Part shown: piece after piece, positions 12,532-23,808 of the stretch
Position numbering within the stretch: position 1 is the stretch's first letter
Layout of the letters: every line of letters begins with the position of its first letter
Assembly (NCBI GenBank): GCA_949358305.1
Contig: OX442319.1
Span: 8,494,001 to 8,558,000 of the forward strand
Length of the DNA: 64,000 nucleotides
Source: Strigamia acuminata
Taxonomy: Eukaryota; Arthropoda; Chilopoda; Geophilomorpha; Linotaeniidae
Direction of reading: 5' to 3'
Position numbers and translations under genes: made by a program
The notes under the pieces: generated by a model
The model's input: the letters and a program-made list of their open reading frames with translations, nothing else
Databases searched by the model: none
Told to the model about the DNA's origin: nothing

Positions 12532-15233
12532 ATGATGTTAACGACGTTTTTATTATTTATTGTTTCGTTGCAGTTTGTTCGAAGTATATTTTTTTTAAAT
12601 TTAATTTCGATGTAATATGAGGTATTTTTTTGTGCAGGTGATGATTCGCCACCAGACGTGGCTGATGTGTTTGGAGTGGATTTGGAGATCACCATCTTCT
12701 CTGATCATCCAGACCAGAGAATCACTTCATTGGTGGATTTGGATTACGATAAGTTCCGGAACCAAATCGCTTTGAAGGTTTTATCCATCGGAAATTCCGA
12801 GCATATCATCATCGATTTTAATAGTAGTCAAATCTTTTCGTTTGGCAACTCAGGTGACTGAATAAACAAAATTTACGAATATTGCGGTGGTTTTGTTAAC
12901 CACTTTAATAATTTTTCAGAAAACAAATATGGCTGCGCATCACAAAAATGTTCGGGCGAGTCCGAACAAATTTGTCGTCAGGAATTGGACGGCATTTTTC
13001 CGCAGATGGGTGCGTTGGATCTATCGTTTACTCAGATATTTCCCGGGTCGGAATTACTCGGTCAATCGTCCTCGCAGCCAGCTACCTTTGCCGGAAGTAC
13101 GATATGGGAAAACATTACTGTCGATAAATGGGCATCGGCGTACAAGGATTCAACGACAATGGCTCACTGGACTGGTAATCAATATTATTACACACTGTAA
13201 TTGTTACTGAAAGTGTTTTTATTTTTTTTAGATAAGAATTGGATTACTCCGATTGCCAGCTCGAGCGGACCCATCCCAATTATGGTGCAGATGACTTTTA
13301 AATTGAGAAATAACGATGATGCAAAAACGCAGCAGCAAATTACACTTAATACTTACGAACCGCGTGAAAAATCAACCGATGATTTATTCCAGGTATAACA
13401 GGGTACCGAAATACTTAAACTTGTTTTTAAAATACTTAAATGTATCCCTAATTCTCTTATTTGTGTTTTGTAGCCTCCAGAAGGAGTCTTCTGTAGTGAT
13501 TGGCGAAGTACGGTAAAATTTCCGTCCAATTTTAATTCCAACGTTTTCCAGTTTACGACGGAAGGAATTAGACAAGGCAGTGATAGCGTTACGTGGAGCG
13601 ATGTAAGGTGCAAAATAAATACTGAATTTTTGTTAGATTTGTAAAATTTTGTTATTTTTATTTTTACAGGAATGGTTCGATTTGGACAATGGACTGGTGC
13701 GAATAGATTATCAATCTGGAACCGAAAACGTCACAGTGACCAAAATCGTGGATTATTCTCAAAGTGAATAATGAAATTATTGATTTTTTTTAATTATGAT
13801 AAAAGATGATAAAAAATTTTTTTTAAATTAATTTACAGATATTGTATTTGAAATTAGAAGCGATGGATGTAAATCGAGAAAAGGGCATGATTTGCTTATG
13901 GGGATCGCAGACTCACCGTCGGTCATCAGTTTACTCAAACCGCTCAAAACTGTTAATGATTTTTATGGAAATATTGATTACACATATATTGGAAAGGTAT
14001 TGATTGATATGTGCACACAAACTAACTGTTAATTTAATTTAATTTAATTCTAGCGCCATTCAACGAGAGAGATGGAGAGTTTTGTTTGGCAAGGAATTAG
14101 AAGCGATCAAATAGGCGGAATCGGAGTAAATGCACTTTGGGAATGGTACTTTGACAAAGTGAATACAATACTAAGTTATTAGAAAATTAAATTAATAATT
14201 AATTAATGTCTTATTTCTTTTTAAGCGTAATTCTGACTATGTCCCCACACGCCGAAGTCTCAAAGTGATCAACGTAGACAAACAGGTAAAAAGAAGATTA
14301 CTACTAGAAAATTTAGATTTATTTTATGACAACTTTCTTTAAGGGCCCCAGCAAAGACTCCAAGATGGATGTGAATACTGGTGATAAAATTGTTCACCAG
14401 ATCTATGGTTTCGAGTATTCGTCGGCGGAAGTGCTTTCTGAAACGTTCGACGTAGTTTCGTGTTACGACCCAAAACTGATTCAACATTTGCAGTTTGAAA
14501 TTAAAGGTAAGCGAAAAATTATTAAATTTTTATTGAAGTATTGATTAAAATATTTAATTTTTTCCAGATAAAAGTGAAAACGATGATGGTTTCAGAACAA
14601 AGTTGGTTTCGCAGCCTCGATTTCGATTCAAATGGCGCCAAGTTCTTGCAAAGGAAGCCCAGATTGCCTTGCTGAGAATTGCAGAAGTGAAATGTGTCAC
14701 ATTAAACAGTAAATTGTACGTGCAATTCAAATTGCTTCAACCCGACAAAGAAATTGCCGAAGTCCGAAAGATCAAAGAGAAGATCAATACCGGGGATTTC
14801 GCCGTCCGATCGAGCGAACCAGATTCACCGGTAAAATGCTTTGGTTCACCTTTTGATAGAAAAAAAGGATTCTTGCTGCCAATTTACAACATTTTATTGC
14901 AGAAATGGTCTTTTGCGGCAGTCCCCATGTCTTTGACTACTGCAGTTGTTAAAGCCTGTCCGGTATCGACTACTGAACCACCAATATCGAGTACGACGAC
15001 AGAAACAAGCGTGACCAGAACGCCTCCAATTATCGAGAAGCCGTCAACGGGCGAACGGACTCGTCTGAAATCTAAAGGTTTGAGAGAAATTTGGGAAATG
15101 AGGATGAGAATTAATGAAATATTTTGCGATAGGTGTAGCAACTGGCGTTGGTATTGGATGCTTTATGTTTGGAATAAATGCGGGTCTAGTTTTTGCTTAT
15201 TTGTTACGATTTAAGGTTTTGAGATATTTTTAA
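12532..15233 (+). CDS. Type I membrane protein, LolA-like family (tentative), 13 exons
   Basis: Exons: 12532-12583, 12638-12853, 12920-13174, 13232-13392, 13474-13602, 13670-13763, 13839-13996, 14054-14158, 14226-14285, 14344-14506, 14568-14830, 14903-15077, 15133-15233; all joins in phase, 643 aa. Layout: signal peptide (MMLTTFLLFIVSLQ), a long extracellular part with several Cys, a Thr/Ser/Pro-rich probably O-glycosylated stalk near residues 560-600, then a hydrophobic glycine-rich C-terminal segment (VATGVGIGCFMFGINAGLVF) that should span the membrane. The block PPEGVFCSDW followed by an F-x-F segment recalls the uncharacterised arthropod and nematode proteins with LolA-like domains; this family call rests on memory of the motif and is tentative. 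The last exon could splice further at 15217, which would change the final residues. The function is unknown. Confidence 0.75.
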
Positions 15234-16166
15234 ACGTGTGTATTTATTTGCAATAGGAAAAATTGTGACAGTGGATGTAAAAATTTTATTATTTCAATTT
15301 CAATCGGATGTTAAAATATTTTCTGGTAAAACAAAACTTTATTTTTGAGGTGTTTTATTAAAATACAATTGATTTAATTGAATATGTTAGTTATTAGAAG
15401 CTGTTGTCAATTGTTTTGATGACAAAATGAAAAAGAATAGCAAAATCACACACATATATGGCAAAATCCAATTTAAAAATGACAAAATCTATTTTAAAAA
15501 TGGCAAAATCGATTTTATAAAGGCAGAATCTAATTTCAAATGAAGAAAAATGGCAAAATGCATTTTAAATTTGGAAATTCCACACGTTTAAGTTTTCTGA
15601 ACTTTTACAAGAGAAGTGAAAATGTTATTTCTAAAATCTAAATTGAAATGCACTAACCATTTTCATATCATCATAAATTACTTTTTTTTAATGTTTTCAA
15701 TTCAATTCTCTCGAATCATAGTTGAATTTACCGCCAAATGCGCATGAGCGCCATCTAGTGACAGTATTGAACATTGCAATATACGCTTCGTAACCGTCAC
15801 AACTTGAACAAATTTGAACTTATTCATAATAATTTTCTTAATTTATTAAGTTTGAATATATATAACTTAACTGGACGATTTTTAAATAATATTGCTGTGT
15901 GTACTCTAAACTAAGAAAAAAACATGGACTCCCATTGCATCTACCAGGCAAACTTCTCATGCAAATTTTATGCTAAAAGCCACGTTAGGTTTATTGATGA
16001 CAGTCATTTCATTACGAACATAACGTCTTGCTGTAAAGTACAGTACGTCCACACATCGTTCGTCCAAAACCAGATATTTAACTCAATTTATTTCTAGATT
16101 AATTATTGTTGGAAGACCGAAGAGGTGTTGACTAATCGTTTAACTGAGAAAGGTTAGAGCAAAACT
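15234..16166. other. Intergenic DNA with short tggcaaaat repeats
   Basis: AT-rich. Between 15430 and 15560 a loose array of tggcaaaatc-like units of 25-30 bp is visible. No coding exon was recognised. The part from about 15900 to 16166 precedes the elongin C ORF and may hold its 5' UTR. Confidence 0.5.
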
Positions 16167-16514
16167 ATGGCTGAGACGAAATACGAAACTCGCGACTGCG
16201 AAGGACCGGCTTCTAAGTGCATTAAATTGATTGCGTCGGATGGAAAAGAATTTATAATTCCGCGTGAACACGCAATTCTGGCGAAGACCCTCAAGGGAAT
16301 GCTCGATGGACCGGGCGAATCCAAACGCCTTGAAGAAAATAGTATCAACCAAGTGACTCTTCCTAACATTAAAAGCGACGTGCTTCAAAGGGTTTGCCAA
16401 TACTTAGCGTACAAAGCTCAGTTCACAAATAGCTCAGTGCCAATACCTCCGTTTGAAGTATCGCACATAATTCTCTTCGATTTGCTGATCGCATCCCACT
16501 TCTTAGATTGCTGA
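16167..16514 (+). CDS. Elongin C-like protein, intronless and diverged
   Basis: 115 aa, close to the usual 112-118 of elongin C, the SKP1-fold adaptor that binds elongin B and BC-box proteins in the elongin complex and in CUL2/CUL5 ubiquitin ligases. Family blocks present: CEGP, then IKLIASDGKEFIIPREHA, then TLPNIKSDVLQRVCQYLAYK, TNSS and the C-terminal ASHFLDC. Elongin C is nearly invariant among animals, and this copy differs at many normally fixed sites (for example LKGMLDGPGE, and FEVSHIILFDLLIA in place of the usual FPIAPEIALELLMA). The absence of introns in an intron-rich genome and the divergence suggest a retrocopy or fast paralogue rather than the main gene. The frame is intact. Confidence 0.85.
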   Translation: MAETKYETRDCEGPASKCIKLIASDGKEFIIPREHAILAKTLKGMLDGPGESKRLEENSINQVTLPNIKSDVLQRVCQYLAYKAQFTNSSVPIPPFEVSHIILFDLLIASHFLDC

Positions 16515-16908
16515 ATCAAATTTTAAAAAATTCAATTTATCTGTCATTTAAACTCTGGAATAAAATTTTACTGCCGAATTAAATGTAGTTCTTTGATTTT
16601 TACGTCCAAATTATATCGATTTTACTTGTTTTTAACTATTCCCATCTATTTTTGCACTTTTAGACATCTTTTAGAGCCATTTTGATATTTTTCCGAACTG
16701 TTTTAACGGGATTTTTGCTTGTATACGTTTACACAGCAAAACAATGAAACGTACCAAACGTTCACGTAGCGTTTTTATTGTTTTTTCGATCACTTTTGGT
16801 TATATTTTCACCACAACTTCATTTTTTTGTTGAATTTTTCATCATTTGTTGAACAACATGTAAAACAGGTTAAAACAACTCCAAAAACGATTTTTTTTCT
16901 TTTTAATT
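16515..16908. other. Intergenic DNA
   Basis: AT-rich with no recognisable gene or repeat. Ends where the TIR of the P-like element begins. Confidence 0.5.
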
Positions 16909-16994
16909 CAGGGTTTGCGCGATAGCTAACCGCGCATGTGCATTCTTGCCAGCGACCTCTGGAGTCGAAATTCGTAACTACGACTGAGGGACAC

Positions 16995-17480
16995 GAGTTG
17001 GGCGTTGGGCGTTCGATGGGCGTTGGGCGATGGGTGTTGGGCATTCGGCGTTGTGTTGGGCGTTGGGCGATGGGCATTCGGCGTTGCAATGGGCGATGGG
17101 TGTTGGGCGATGGGTGTTGGGCGATGGGTGTTGGGCGATGGGTGTTGGGCGATGGGTGTTGGGCGATGGGTGTTGGGCATTCGGCGTTGTGTTGGGCATT
17201 CGGCGTTGCGTTGGACGATGGGTGTTGGACGATGGGCATTCGGCGTTGGGCGTGCATTGGGTGTTGGGCGATGGGCGTTGGGCGATGGGCGATGGGCATT
17301 CGGCGTTGGGCGTGCGTTGGGTGTTGGGTGTTGGGCATTCGGCGTTGTTTTGGGTGTTGGGCGATGGGCATTCGGCGTTAGGCGTGCGTTGGGTGTTGGG
17401 CGATGGGTGTTGGGCATTCGGCGTTGGGCATTCGGCGTTGTGTTGGGCGTTGGGCGATGGGCATTCGGCGTTGGGCGTTC
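16995..17480 (+). repeat. G-rich minisatellite, left arm of palindrome
   Basis: Dozens of short units built from ttgggcgatgggtg and gggcattcggcgttg. Runs of GGG recur every 6-9 bases on the plus strand, which fits the pattern for G-quadruplex formation. Long open frames in several phases here are repeat artefacts. Confidence 0.9.
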
Positions 17481-17522
17481 GGCGTGATTTATTAATTAAT
17501 AATTGACATTTGCAAAAAAACG

Positions 17523-17704
17523 TCGAACGCCCATCGCCCAACGCCCAACACAACGCCAAATGCCCATCGCCCATCGCCCAACACCCAACACAACGCCGAA
17601 TGCCCAACACAACGCCGAATGCCCAACACAACGCCGAATGCCCAACACCCATCGCCCAATACCCAACGCACGCCCAACGCCGAATGCCCAACGCCCAACG
17701 TTTA
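17523..17704 (-). repeat. Inverted arm of the same minisatellite
   Basis: Same unit in reverse orientation (cgcccaacacccatcgccca and gccgaatgcccaacacaac), separated from the left arm by about 40 bp of AT-rich spacer. Together the arms form a foldback structure. A smaller pair of inverted arms built on caacacacgc/gcgtgtgttgg lies just to the right (about 17730-17900). Confidence 0.9.
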
Positions 17705-17967
17705 GCCCATCCCCGCAAATACCAACACACACTCGCCAGTCGCCAACAAACACTTGCCAGTCACCAACACACGCTTGCCAACACGAACATACGTTCAGTA
17801 TTGGTTTGGTTTGGCGAATGGCGAGCGTGTGATCGTGTTGGCGAGCGTGTGTGGCGATGGCAACTGGCAAGCCTGTGTTGGTGTTAACGAGCGTGTGTTG
17901 GCCATGGCAAAATTTATTTCAATCTTTTATTAAATTTATTAAATAAATATATTAAATATTAAATAAA

Positions 17968-18177
17968 TTAAATATTAAAATCGCTAGCAAGAAAATGCTT
18001 TGAACAGACTCGGGTGCTTTCATTTATGACAAATTTTTTCCCCAAATCTCTTCTTATTTTAACTAACCACGCTTTCCTGATCTGCTTAGACTTTGGAAAT
18101 GCATGCCAAGACAAGGAATTATCAGCTTTTCTTTTAAAATTCCTACAAACTGGCACGGCACAACTCCAACGAGCCAT
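17968..18177 (-). pseudogene. THAP-domain fragment of a P-like transposase
   Basis: A 69-residue ORF starting MARWSCAVPVC. It has the THAP zinc-site spacing: a paired Cys near the N-terminus, the invariant Trp (SLSWHAFP), a second Trp (KAWLVKI) and a C-terminal CSKHF. It runs into AT-rich sequence and stops right after ASDFNI, before any transposase core, so it is best read as the surviving first exon of a deleted P-like transposase. A domesticated short THAP protein cannot be excluded. Confidence 0.75.
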
Positions 18178-18469
18178 TTTGACTTAACCGGAAGTAAATG
18201 ATGTCCCGCAGTTGCGGTTCGAAATTCTCTCACATGAGGGCGCGCAAGTATCGCGCAAACCCTGAATTTCGGCGAATTTAATCCCATTATTAGATAGGCC
18301 TAAATCGAATTCTCTTTTGTATTTGCAGAATAACGGCATCAGGCGTCGCCAAGCAATAACAGTGATCCAACACGCGATAATGCGACAATCATATGTCTCG
18401 TGAATAACTAAAAATCACGTTGACATTCGAGAACTAGAGTAAAATACACGAAAAAACGAAGTGTAAAAA

Positions 18470-21365
18470 ATGGAGAGAGGCGAAGGCCGAACGAGTCCTT
18501 GGCGGGGCCGAGGAAAATTCGAATACGAGACGGGGTTGGCAATGAGCAGCTTTCGCTGGGAAGGAAAACTGGTGGACGTAATGGTGGTTTGTGGACCGCG
18601 TACACTTCCTGCCCATCGTCTTGTGTTGGCTTCGAGCAGTCCATTTTTCGAAAACTTATTGGTCGAGGACAGCAAGAAGAGTCCGAGCACGACTTTGGAT
18701 TTGGAGGACGTGGATGCGGACACGATGGAAACTCTGCTGGATTATATGTATAAGGGTCAGGCGAGACCCGCTAATGTGGACACGGATCACATGATTAATT
18801 TGATGACTACGGCCCATTTACTTCAGGTATGTTGTTTGTGTGAAAACATCAATTCTGTAGGTTCGCTACTAATGTAGGGGTAAATAAATGCAACGGCTGC
18901 CTGCATGCTCAAGCGATTTGTTTCGTTTGCACTATGTTAATTTTGAGCAATTTTTTGGTCAAAAAAAAATTTTGCACGTAAAATTGCAGTATTTTGGTCT
19001 AAAATTGGACTATTTTGGTCTAAAATCGGACTATTTTGGTCTAAAATCGGACTATTTTGGTCTAAAATCGGACTATTTTGGTCTAAAATGCTGTATTTTG
19101 GTCTAAAATGCTGTATTTTGGTCTAGAATGCTGTATTTTGGTCTAAAATGCTGTATTTTGGTCTAAAATGCTGTATTTTGGTCTAAAATGCTGTATTTTG
19201 GTCTAAAATTGCTGTATTGTGGTCTAAAATTGCTGTATTTTGGTCTAAAATGCTGTATTTTGGTCTAAAATTGCTGTATTGTGGTCTAAAATTGCTGTAT
19301 TTTGGTCTAAAATTGCTGTATTGTGGTCTAAAATTGCTGTATTTTGGTTAAAGTCGCTGTATTTTGGTTAAAGTCGCAGTATTTTGGTCTAAAATGCTGT
19401 ATTTTGGTCTGAAATGCTGTATTTTGGTCTAAAATGCTGTATTTTGGTCTAAAATGCTGTATTTTGGTCTAAAATGCTGTATTTTGGTCTGAAATGCTGT
19501 ATTTTGGTCTGAAATTGCTGTATTTTGGTCTAAAATTGCAGTATTTTGGTCTAAAATCGCAGAATTTTGGTTTAAAATTATTTTTTTGCGATTAAAATTG
19601 CAATTTTTTATGATCTAACAAAATTTTGCAATTTAAAGTTGTTTTCCGTGTTCAAAAACTGCACTTTTGAATAAAAATGGCAGTTTTCCTCGGTCTGAAT
19701 TAAGTTTTTGCATTTTCCACACATAACAAGCTGCAGATTTTTTAATCCACCAATTCTTCGCCCCTAAACATACATAAAATAACCATAAACAAATAACCTC
19801 ATTGCATTCCATACTAGATCTACGTGGCCGGCCGTTACTTCTGCGAAAGTCTCCTGCACATGCGCCCGTGCCGCAACCTGGCTCTCCTCTGGGACTGGGC
19901 CGAAGAATTCGACAGCCTGGAAGTCGAACAAACCCTGATCGACTACATAGTGAAGAACATGCACATGGTGTGGAAATACCGCGACTTCGGCTCCCTCTCC
20001 CTCGACCGCGTCACCACCGTCCTCTCCCAGCCCGCCCTCGCCTCCGCCGAGAACCAAGACGACCTCCTCAACGCGGTCCTCGCCTGGGTCAAGCACGACG
20101 TGGACGAACGAAGGGCCAAACTCAGCCTCCTCACCCCCTTTATCTCCTTCCAACGACTCTCCGAAGAACTCGTCCACCGCCTCATGCAAGAAGAACCCCT
20201 CGTCCAGTCCTGTTTGCAGCTGGTCAAGCGTTTCGCCGTCTCCTCGGTGACCGCCATCAAAGCCAAAAAGCCGCAATTGTCGACCGCCGTCAGCGAATCC
20301 CTTCTGTCCGCCAAACCGAAGAGTTCCACCACCGCCGCCTCGACCTCGGGGACCCTGGTGGTGCACTCGGACCCCACGAGCACCAAACCGGTGTCGCGCG
20401 ACCCGCAAACGCTTCCGATGTCCAGCATGAGCTTGAATTTGCCCATCGGTCGACGCCCGCCGCCGCCGAAGACGAGCACCAAGGAGCCGGGCGACAGTGG
20501 CGTCATCCCCGCGCTGAGCCGGTCGCACCAGTTGCTGGTGGCCGGTCGCGACGAGGCGAACCGGTTCGTTGTGCAAGCGTACTCGTTCCAGAAACGCATG
20601 TGGAGCGAGCGCGACGAGATTCCCATCACGTCCATGTCGCAGGAGACGCTGGCGTATTGTTCGGGGAACATTCTCGTGATTGGCGGCGAGGATCAGCGCG
20701 GGTCGAAGCTGCGCGACGTCGTCGTTTACAATTTGCAGTCGCGGGAAGTGCGCGATGCGGCGCCGATGCGAGTGGCGCGCGCGTCGGCCGGGATCGCGGT
20801 GAACGGGAAACTGATTTACATCGTCGGCGGCGTGAGTCGTTTCGGGAAACCCATGACGCACGTGGAGTGCTACAATGCGGAGAAAAACGCGTGGCAGATT
20901 TTGCCGGCGGTTAAGGAGAAGAGGACCGATCCGGGGTTGGCTGTTTTGAACGACCGGGTGTATTTGATCGGCGGGGACACGCGCCGGTGCGAGTATTTCG
21001 ATCCGGCGAGCGAGAATTGGCACACGTCGGCGCCGTTGCCCGAGCAGTTGCGTCAGTTGTCGGTGCATGTGGCGGCGGAGAGTGAGAAGTTGTATGTGTT
21101 TCGTTGTTATCGACCGGATCGCACGCATTGTTACGATCCGGTGACGAATCATTGGCAGGTGGTGAAGACGTATGGGCAGCCGCCGGAGGTTATTCGAAAT
21201 TTGGCGAGCACTTTCGGAGAGATTTGGGCGCTGGATAAGGCGAATCGCGTGGTGATGTTCAATACGAAGACGATGGGATGGGAGTTGAGCGTGCCGATCT
21301 CGCAGGGCGTGATTAAGGCGTTTCATTTGGTTATAATTCAGGATGATGGGTTAAAAAAGTTTTAA
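18470..21365 (+). CDS. BTB-BACK-Kelch protein (KLHL family)
   Basis: Probable substrate adaptor of a CUL3 ubiquitin ligase. Exons 18470-18826 and 19818-21365, in phase, 634 aa. The BTB domain spans about residues 25-130 (VDVMVVCG, LPAHRLVLASSSPFFENLL, LDYMYKG, AHLLQIYV). BACK follows to about residue 250 (CESLLHMRPCRNLALLWDWA, LLNAVLAWV). A Ser/Pro/Thr-rich linker sits near residues 260-330. The C-terminal half has about six Kelch blades with GG pairs and spaced Tyr/Trp (ILVIGGEDQ, IYIVGGVSRFG, VYLIGGDTR). Exon 2 is far richer in G and C than its surroundings, and its codon choice also leaves 520 codons open on the opposite strand. The specific orthologue was not identified. Confidence 0.92.
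18960..19580. repeat. 20-21-bp minisatellite in Kelch intron
   Basis: About 30 copies of attttggtctaaaatgctgt, with variants containing attgctgt or atcggact. It fills most of the 991-bp intron of the BTB-Kelch gene. Confidence 0.93.
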
Positions 21366-21553
21366 AGAAATGGATTTATATTTATTAAATTTTAAAGTTG
21401 TTTTTTGTAAATAAAAATTTTGAAAATGGCAATATTTGCAATTTTTTTAAAAAAAATATTTTTAAGTGCTGCCCCATCGTTTCACTGCGATGCTTTGTCA
21501 GTGCTTCACTGCAATGCTCCCCTATCGCTTCACTGCAATGCTGGCTTTTCTGT

Positions 21554-22338
21554 TTATAATACAGTGCACTTCTTGCGCTTTTTCTTTTTCATCTGAAAAA
21601 TAAGAAAAAATATTTTTAAAATAAAAATAAAAATTTGGTAATTGTTACGTGTAATGTAGTGGAATTCTCGATGACCTCGATGAGGTCTTTGATGCCTTGA
21701 TTGCTTTTAGCGGAACATTCTAGATAGGAAATCGCATTAATTGATTTAGCCACATCTCGTGCTTCTTCCGGTGTGACTGGTTGCTGTTCCTTTTTTGACA
21801 GTGCTTCGATTGTGTCGGGATCGTTTCTAAGATCCTGTAGTAAAGTTTAATAATAAAAAAATAATAATTTTAATTTATTTCACGTTATTACAAAAACTCA
21901 CCACTTTATTACCAACTAAAATAATGGGAACATTTGGATAAAAATTGGTAACTACCGGTAGCCATTCTTCAGGTATTTCTGCTAAACTACCAGGATCATC
22001 GATACTGAAACACCTGAGGATAACATCGGGTTCTGGACGAGATAGAAGTCGATATCGAGCGTATTGGTGCTCTTGACGAAAGTCACATAAGGTTAATTGA
22101 ACCTCAATAAAATAAATTAAAATAAAATAAAATAAAATAAAATAAAAATAAAAATATAACAAATCAAAACACAGATACTCACTACCGTTTCATCAACCTC
22201 GATATCAGTCACGGAATTGTCAATAACACTGGGCACGTACTCGACAGGAAACTCATCTTTAATTAACACCGTGAGCAGGCAGGTCTTACCACAAGCGTCG
22301 TCTCCAAATACTACGAATTTCTTAGTAATTGCAGCCAT
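21554..22338 (-). CDS. Rho-family GTPase copy A, catalytic residues altered
   Basis: Exons (minus): 22338-22183, 22102-21902, 21834-21649, 21592-21554; 193 aa, the standard Rho length. Starts MAAITKKF and ends in the geranylgeranylation motif CTVL after a basic stretch. The P-loop reads GDDACGKT, so Gly14 (Ras Gly12) is Asp. The switch II DTAGQE is replaced by DFRQEH, removing Gly62 and catalytic Gln63. NKVD and ECSAKS remain. Family knowledge predicts loss of GTP hydrolysis, as in Rnd proteins, rather than a switching GTPase. The frame is intact, so it may be expressed. It is the most diverged member of the array and lies at its downstream end. Confidence 0.88.
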
Positions 22339-22908
22339 TTTTGATTACTTACGTAAGAAAAAAACACAATAAAGCGACTACAATTAATGAAAACGACAGA
22401 AATATAGCTTATTATCTTATCTGTCTTGTGGTTATATTCAATCACGTCGTTATAAAGGAATTGGTAATGCTATCAGATAATGTTATCAGCTGTTGTCTAA
22501 GCAGACTTAAAAAATTTCAGAAATCTGTTGTTAAGCTCTTTTAATAAATTGAATACTGTGTGTTAATTTCTTTTATACACAAATTTTTAATTAAAAATTA
22601 TTTTTAATGTAAAAAAAAATATAAAAATCATTAAATAAAAGAAAAATAAAAAATATTTGCAGTTTCGGATCCAATTTTTATATTTTTTTTTATTTTAAAA
22701 AATTATGTCGTTCGAGTAAATAACCCCAAATTTTACTTTGTTTTATTTATTCATTATTTTTAAGACAAAATGAAAAAATAAAATATCCATTCATTTTTGA
22801 CCTGCACTTCACAGCAATTCTTTTTATAAAACAATTATTTGCAGTTTTATTTTGTCCAAAGACTGCTTGAAGCATTAATCACATCGAGGTAAAAACAATC
22901 GCTTCAAT

Positions 22909-23655
22909 TTACAACAGAGTGCAACGACTTGGCTGCCTTTCTCCCTGAAATATTAAAATAAAAATAAAAATAAAAATTTAAAAATACTTAATAACTCTCT
23001 TACCCGCAATGCAGCTCTAATAGCAGTCTCAAACAATTCTCTCACGCCTTTGTTCTCTTTGGCAGAACACTCTAAATACGAAAAAGCCTGAATGTCTTTA
23101 GCCATAATGAGTCCTTCTCCTTGAGTAACAGGTTTTATATTCTTTTGTAATAACCTCTCAATTGTTTCCGCATCATTTCTAAGATCCTACCGTAAAATTT
23201 AATTAATCATTTTAATTCACTGCACTTCACTATAACTCACCATCTTATTCCCTACTAAAATAATGGGAACTTTTGGTAAATAATACCTCACTTCCGGCGC
23301 CCATTTTTCAAATACATTTTCCAAAGAATCAGGATTATCGATACTGAAACACACGAGGATGACATCACTGTCCGGATAAGACAGAGTCCGGAGACGATCG
23401 TAATCCTCTTGACCCGCAGTGTCCCATAATGCTAACTCAAACTAAAAATAAATACAAATAAAGAACCGTAAATGTAGAGAAATAAAGCAAAATACTCACT
23501 TCCTTTCCATCAACTTTGACATCGGTCACGTAATTGTCAAAAACTGTGGGCGTATATCCGTCAGGAAACTTACCTTGGCTAAACAAGATGAGCAGGCAGG
23601 TTTTACCACAAGCACCGTCACCAACTATTACTAATTTCTTACGAATTGTGGCCAT
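22909..23655 (-). CDS. Rho-family GTPase copy B, canonical motifs
   Basis: Exons (minus): 23655-23500, 23441-23241, 23186-23004, 22944-22909; 191 aa. All nucleotide-binding motifs are present: GDGACGKT, switch I with [25 protein letters not shown] and ECSAKE. The C-terminus is CTLL, a geranylgeranyl-type CAAX box. Its short tail ([11 protein letters not shown]) differs from the lysine-rich tails of copies A, E and F. It shares intron positions with the other members. It is likely a functional membrane-anchored GTPase controlling actin, by family analogy. Confidence 0.9.
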
Positions 23656-23760
23656 TTTTTAAACAGAAATAATAAAAAAAATGGAAGAAATGGAGCAGAA
23701 TTGTGACAAATTAAAGGTGAAAATGTCTATCTTATCTGTGTTGTAGTGACGTTCAATTAT

Positions 23761-23808
23761 ACTCACCTTCGATCCATCAACCTCGATATCAGCGACGGAA
23801 TTTGTTGC
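23761..23808 (-). pseudogene. Remnant of a Rho exon 1 end
   Basis: The reverse strand contains the end of a Rho first exon, including the IEVDG segment and a GTGAGT donor, but nothing upstream or downstream of it is recognisable as Rho. It marks a deleted copy between B and C. Confidence 0.6.

Larger units (their letters stand above)
16909..18264. mobile_element. P-element-like TIR transposon remnant with internal palindrome
   Basis: Both ends carry CAGGGTTTGCGCGATA in inverted orientation (16909-16924 and 18249-18264), and weaker matching continues for about 20 bp more. Inside are a THAP-domain ORF on the minus strand (17968-18177) and a long G-rich minisatellite palindrome (16995-17704). 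THAP is the DNA-binding domain of P-element transposases, so P superfamily is the natural reading. No catalytic domain remains, so this is a non-autonomous relic. The flanks share only aatt; a clean 8-bp target duplication is not seen. Confidence 0.7.

Noticed and set aside
16808-17870. Long ORFs of 110-250 codons in all frames around 17 kb (His/Pro/Asn- or Gly/Trp-rich)
   Set aside because: They simply translate the minisatellite and change character with frame; no non-repeat coding sequence is attached.
19764-21326. 520-codon open frame on the minus strand opposite the Kelch gene
   Set aside because: It is the mirror of a GC-rich, codon-biased Kelch exon. Its composition (Arg/His then Gly/Asp rich) is that of an antisense shadow and no domain is visible.
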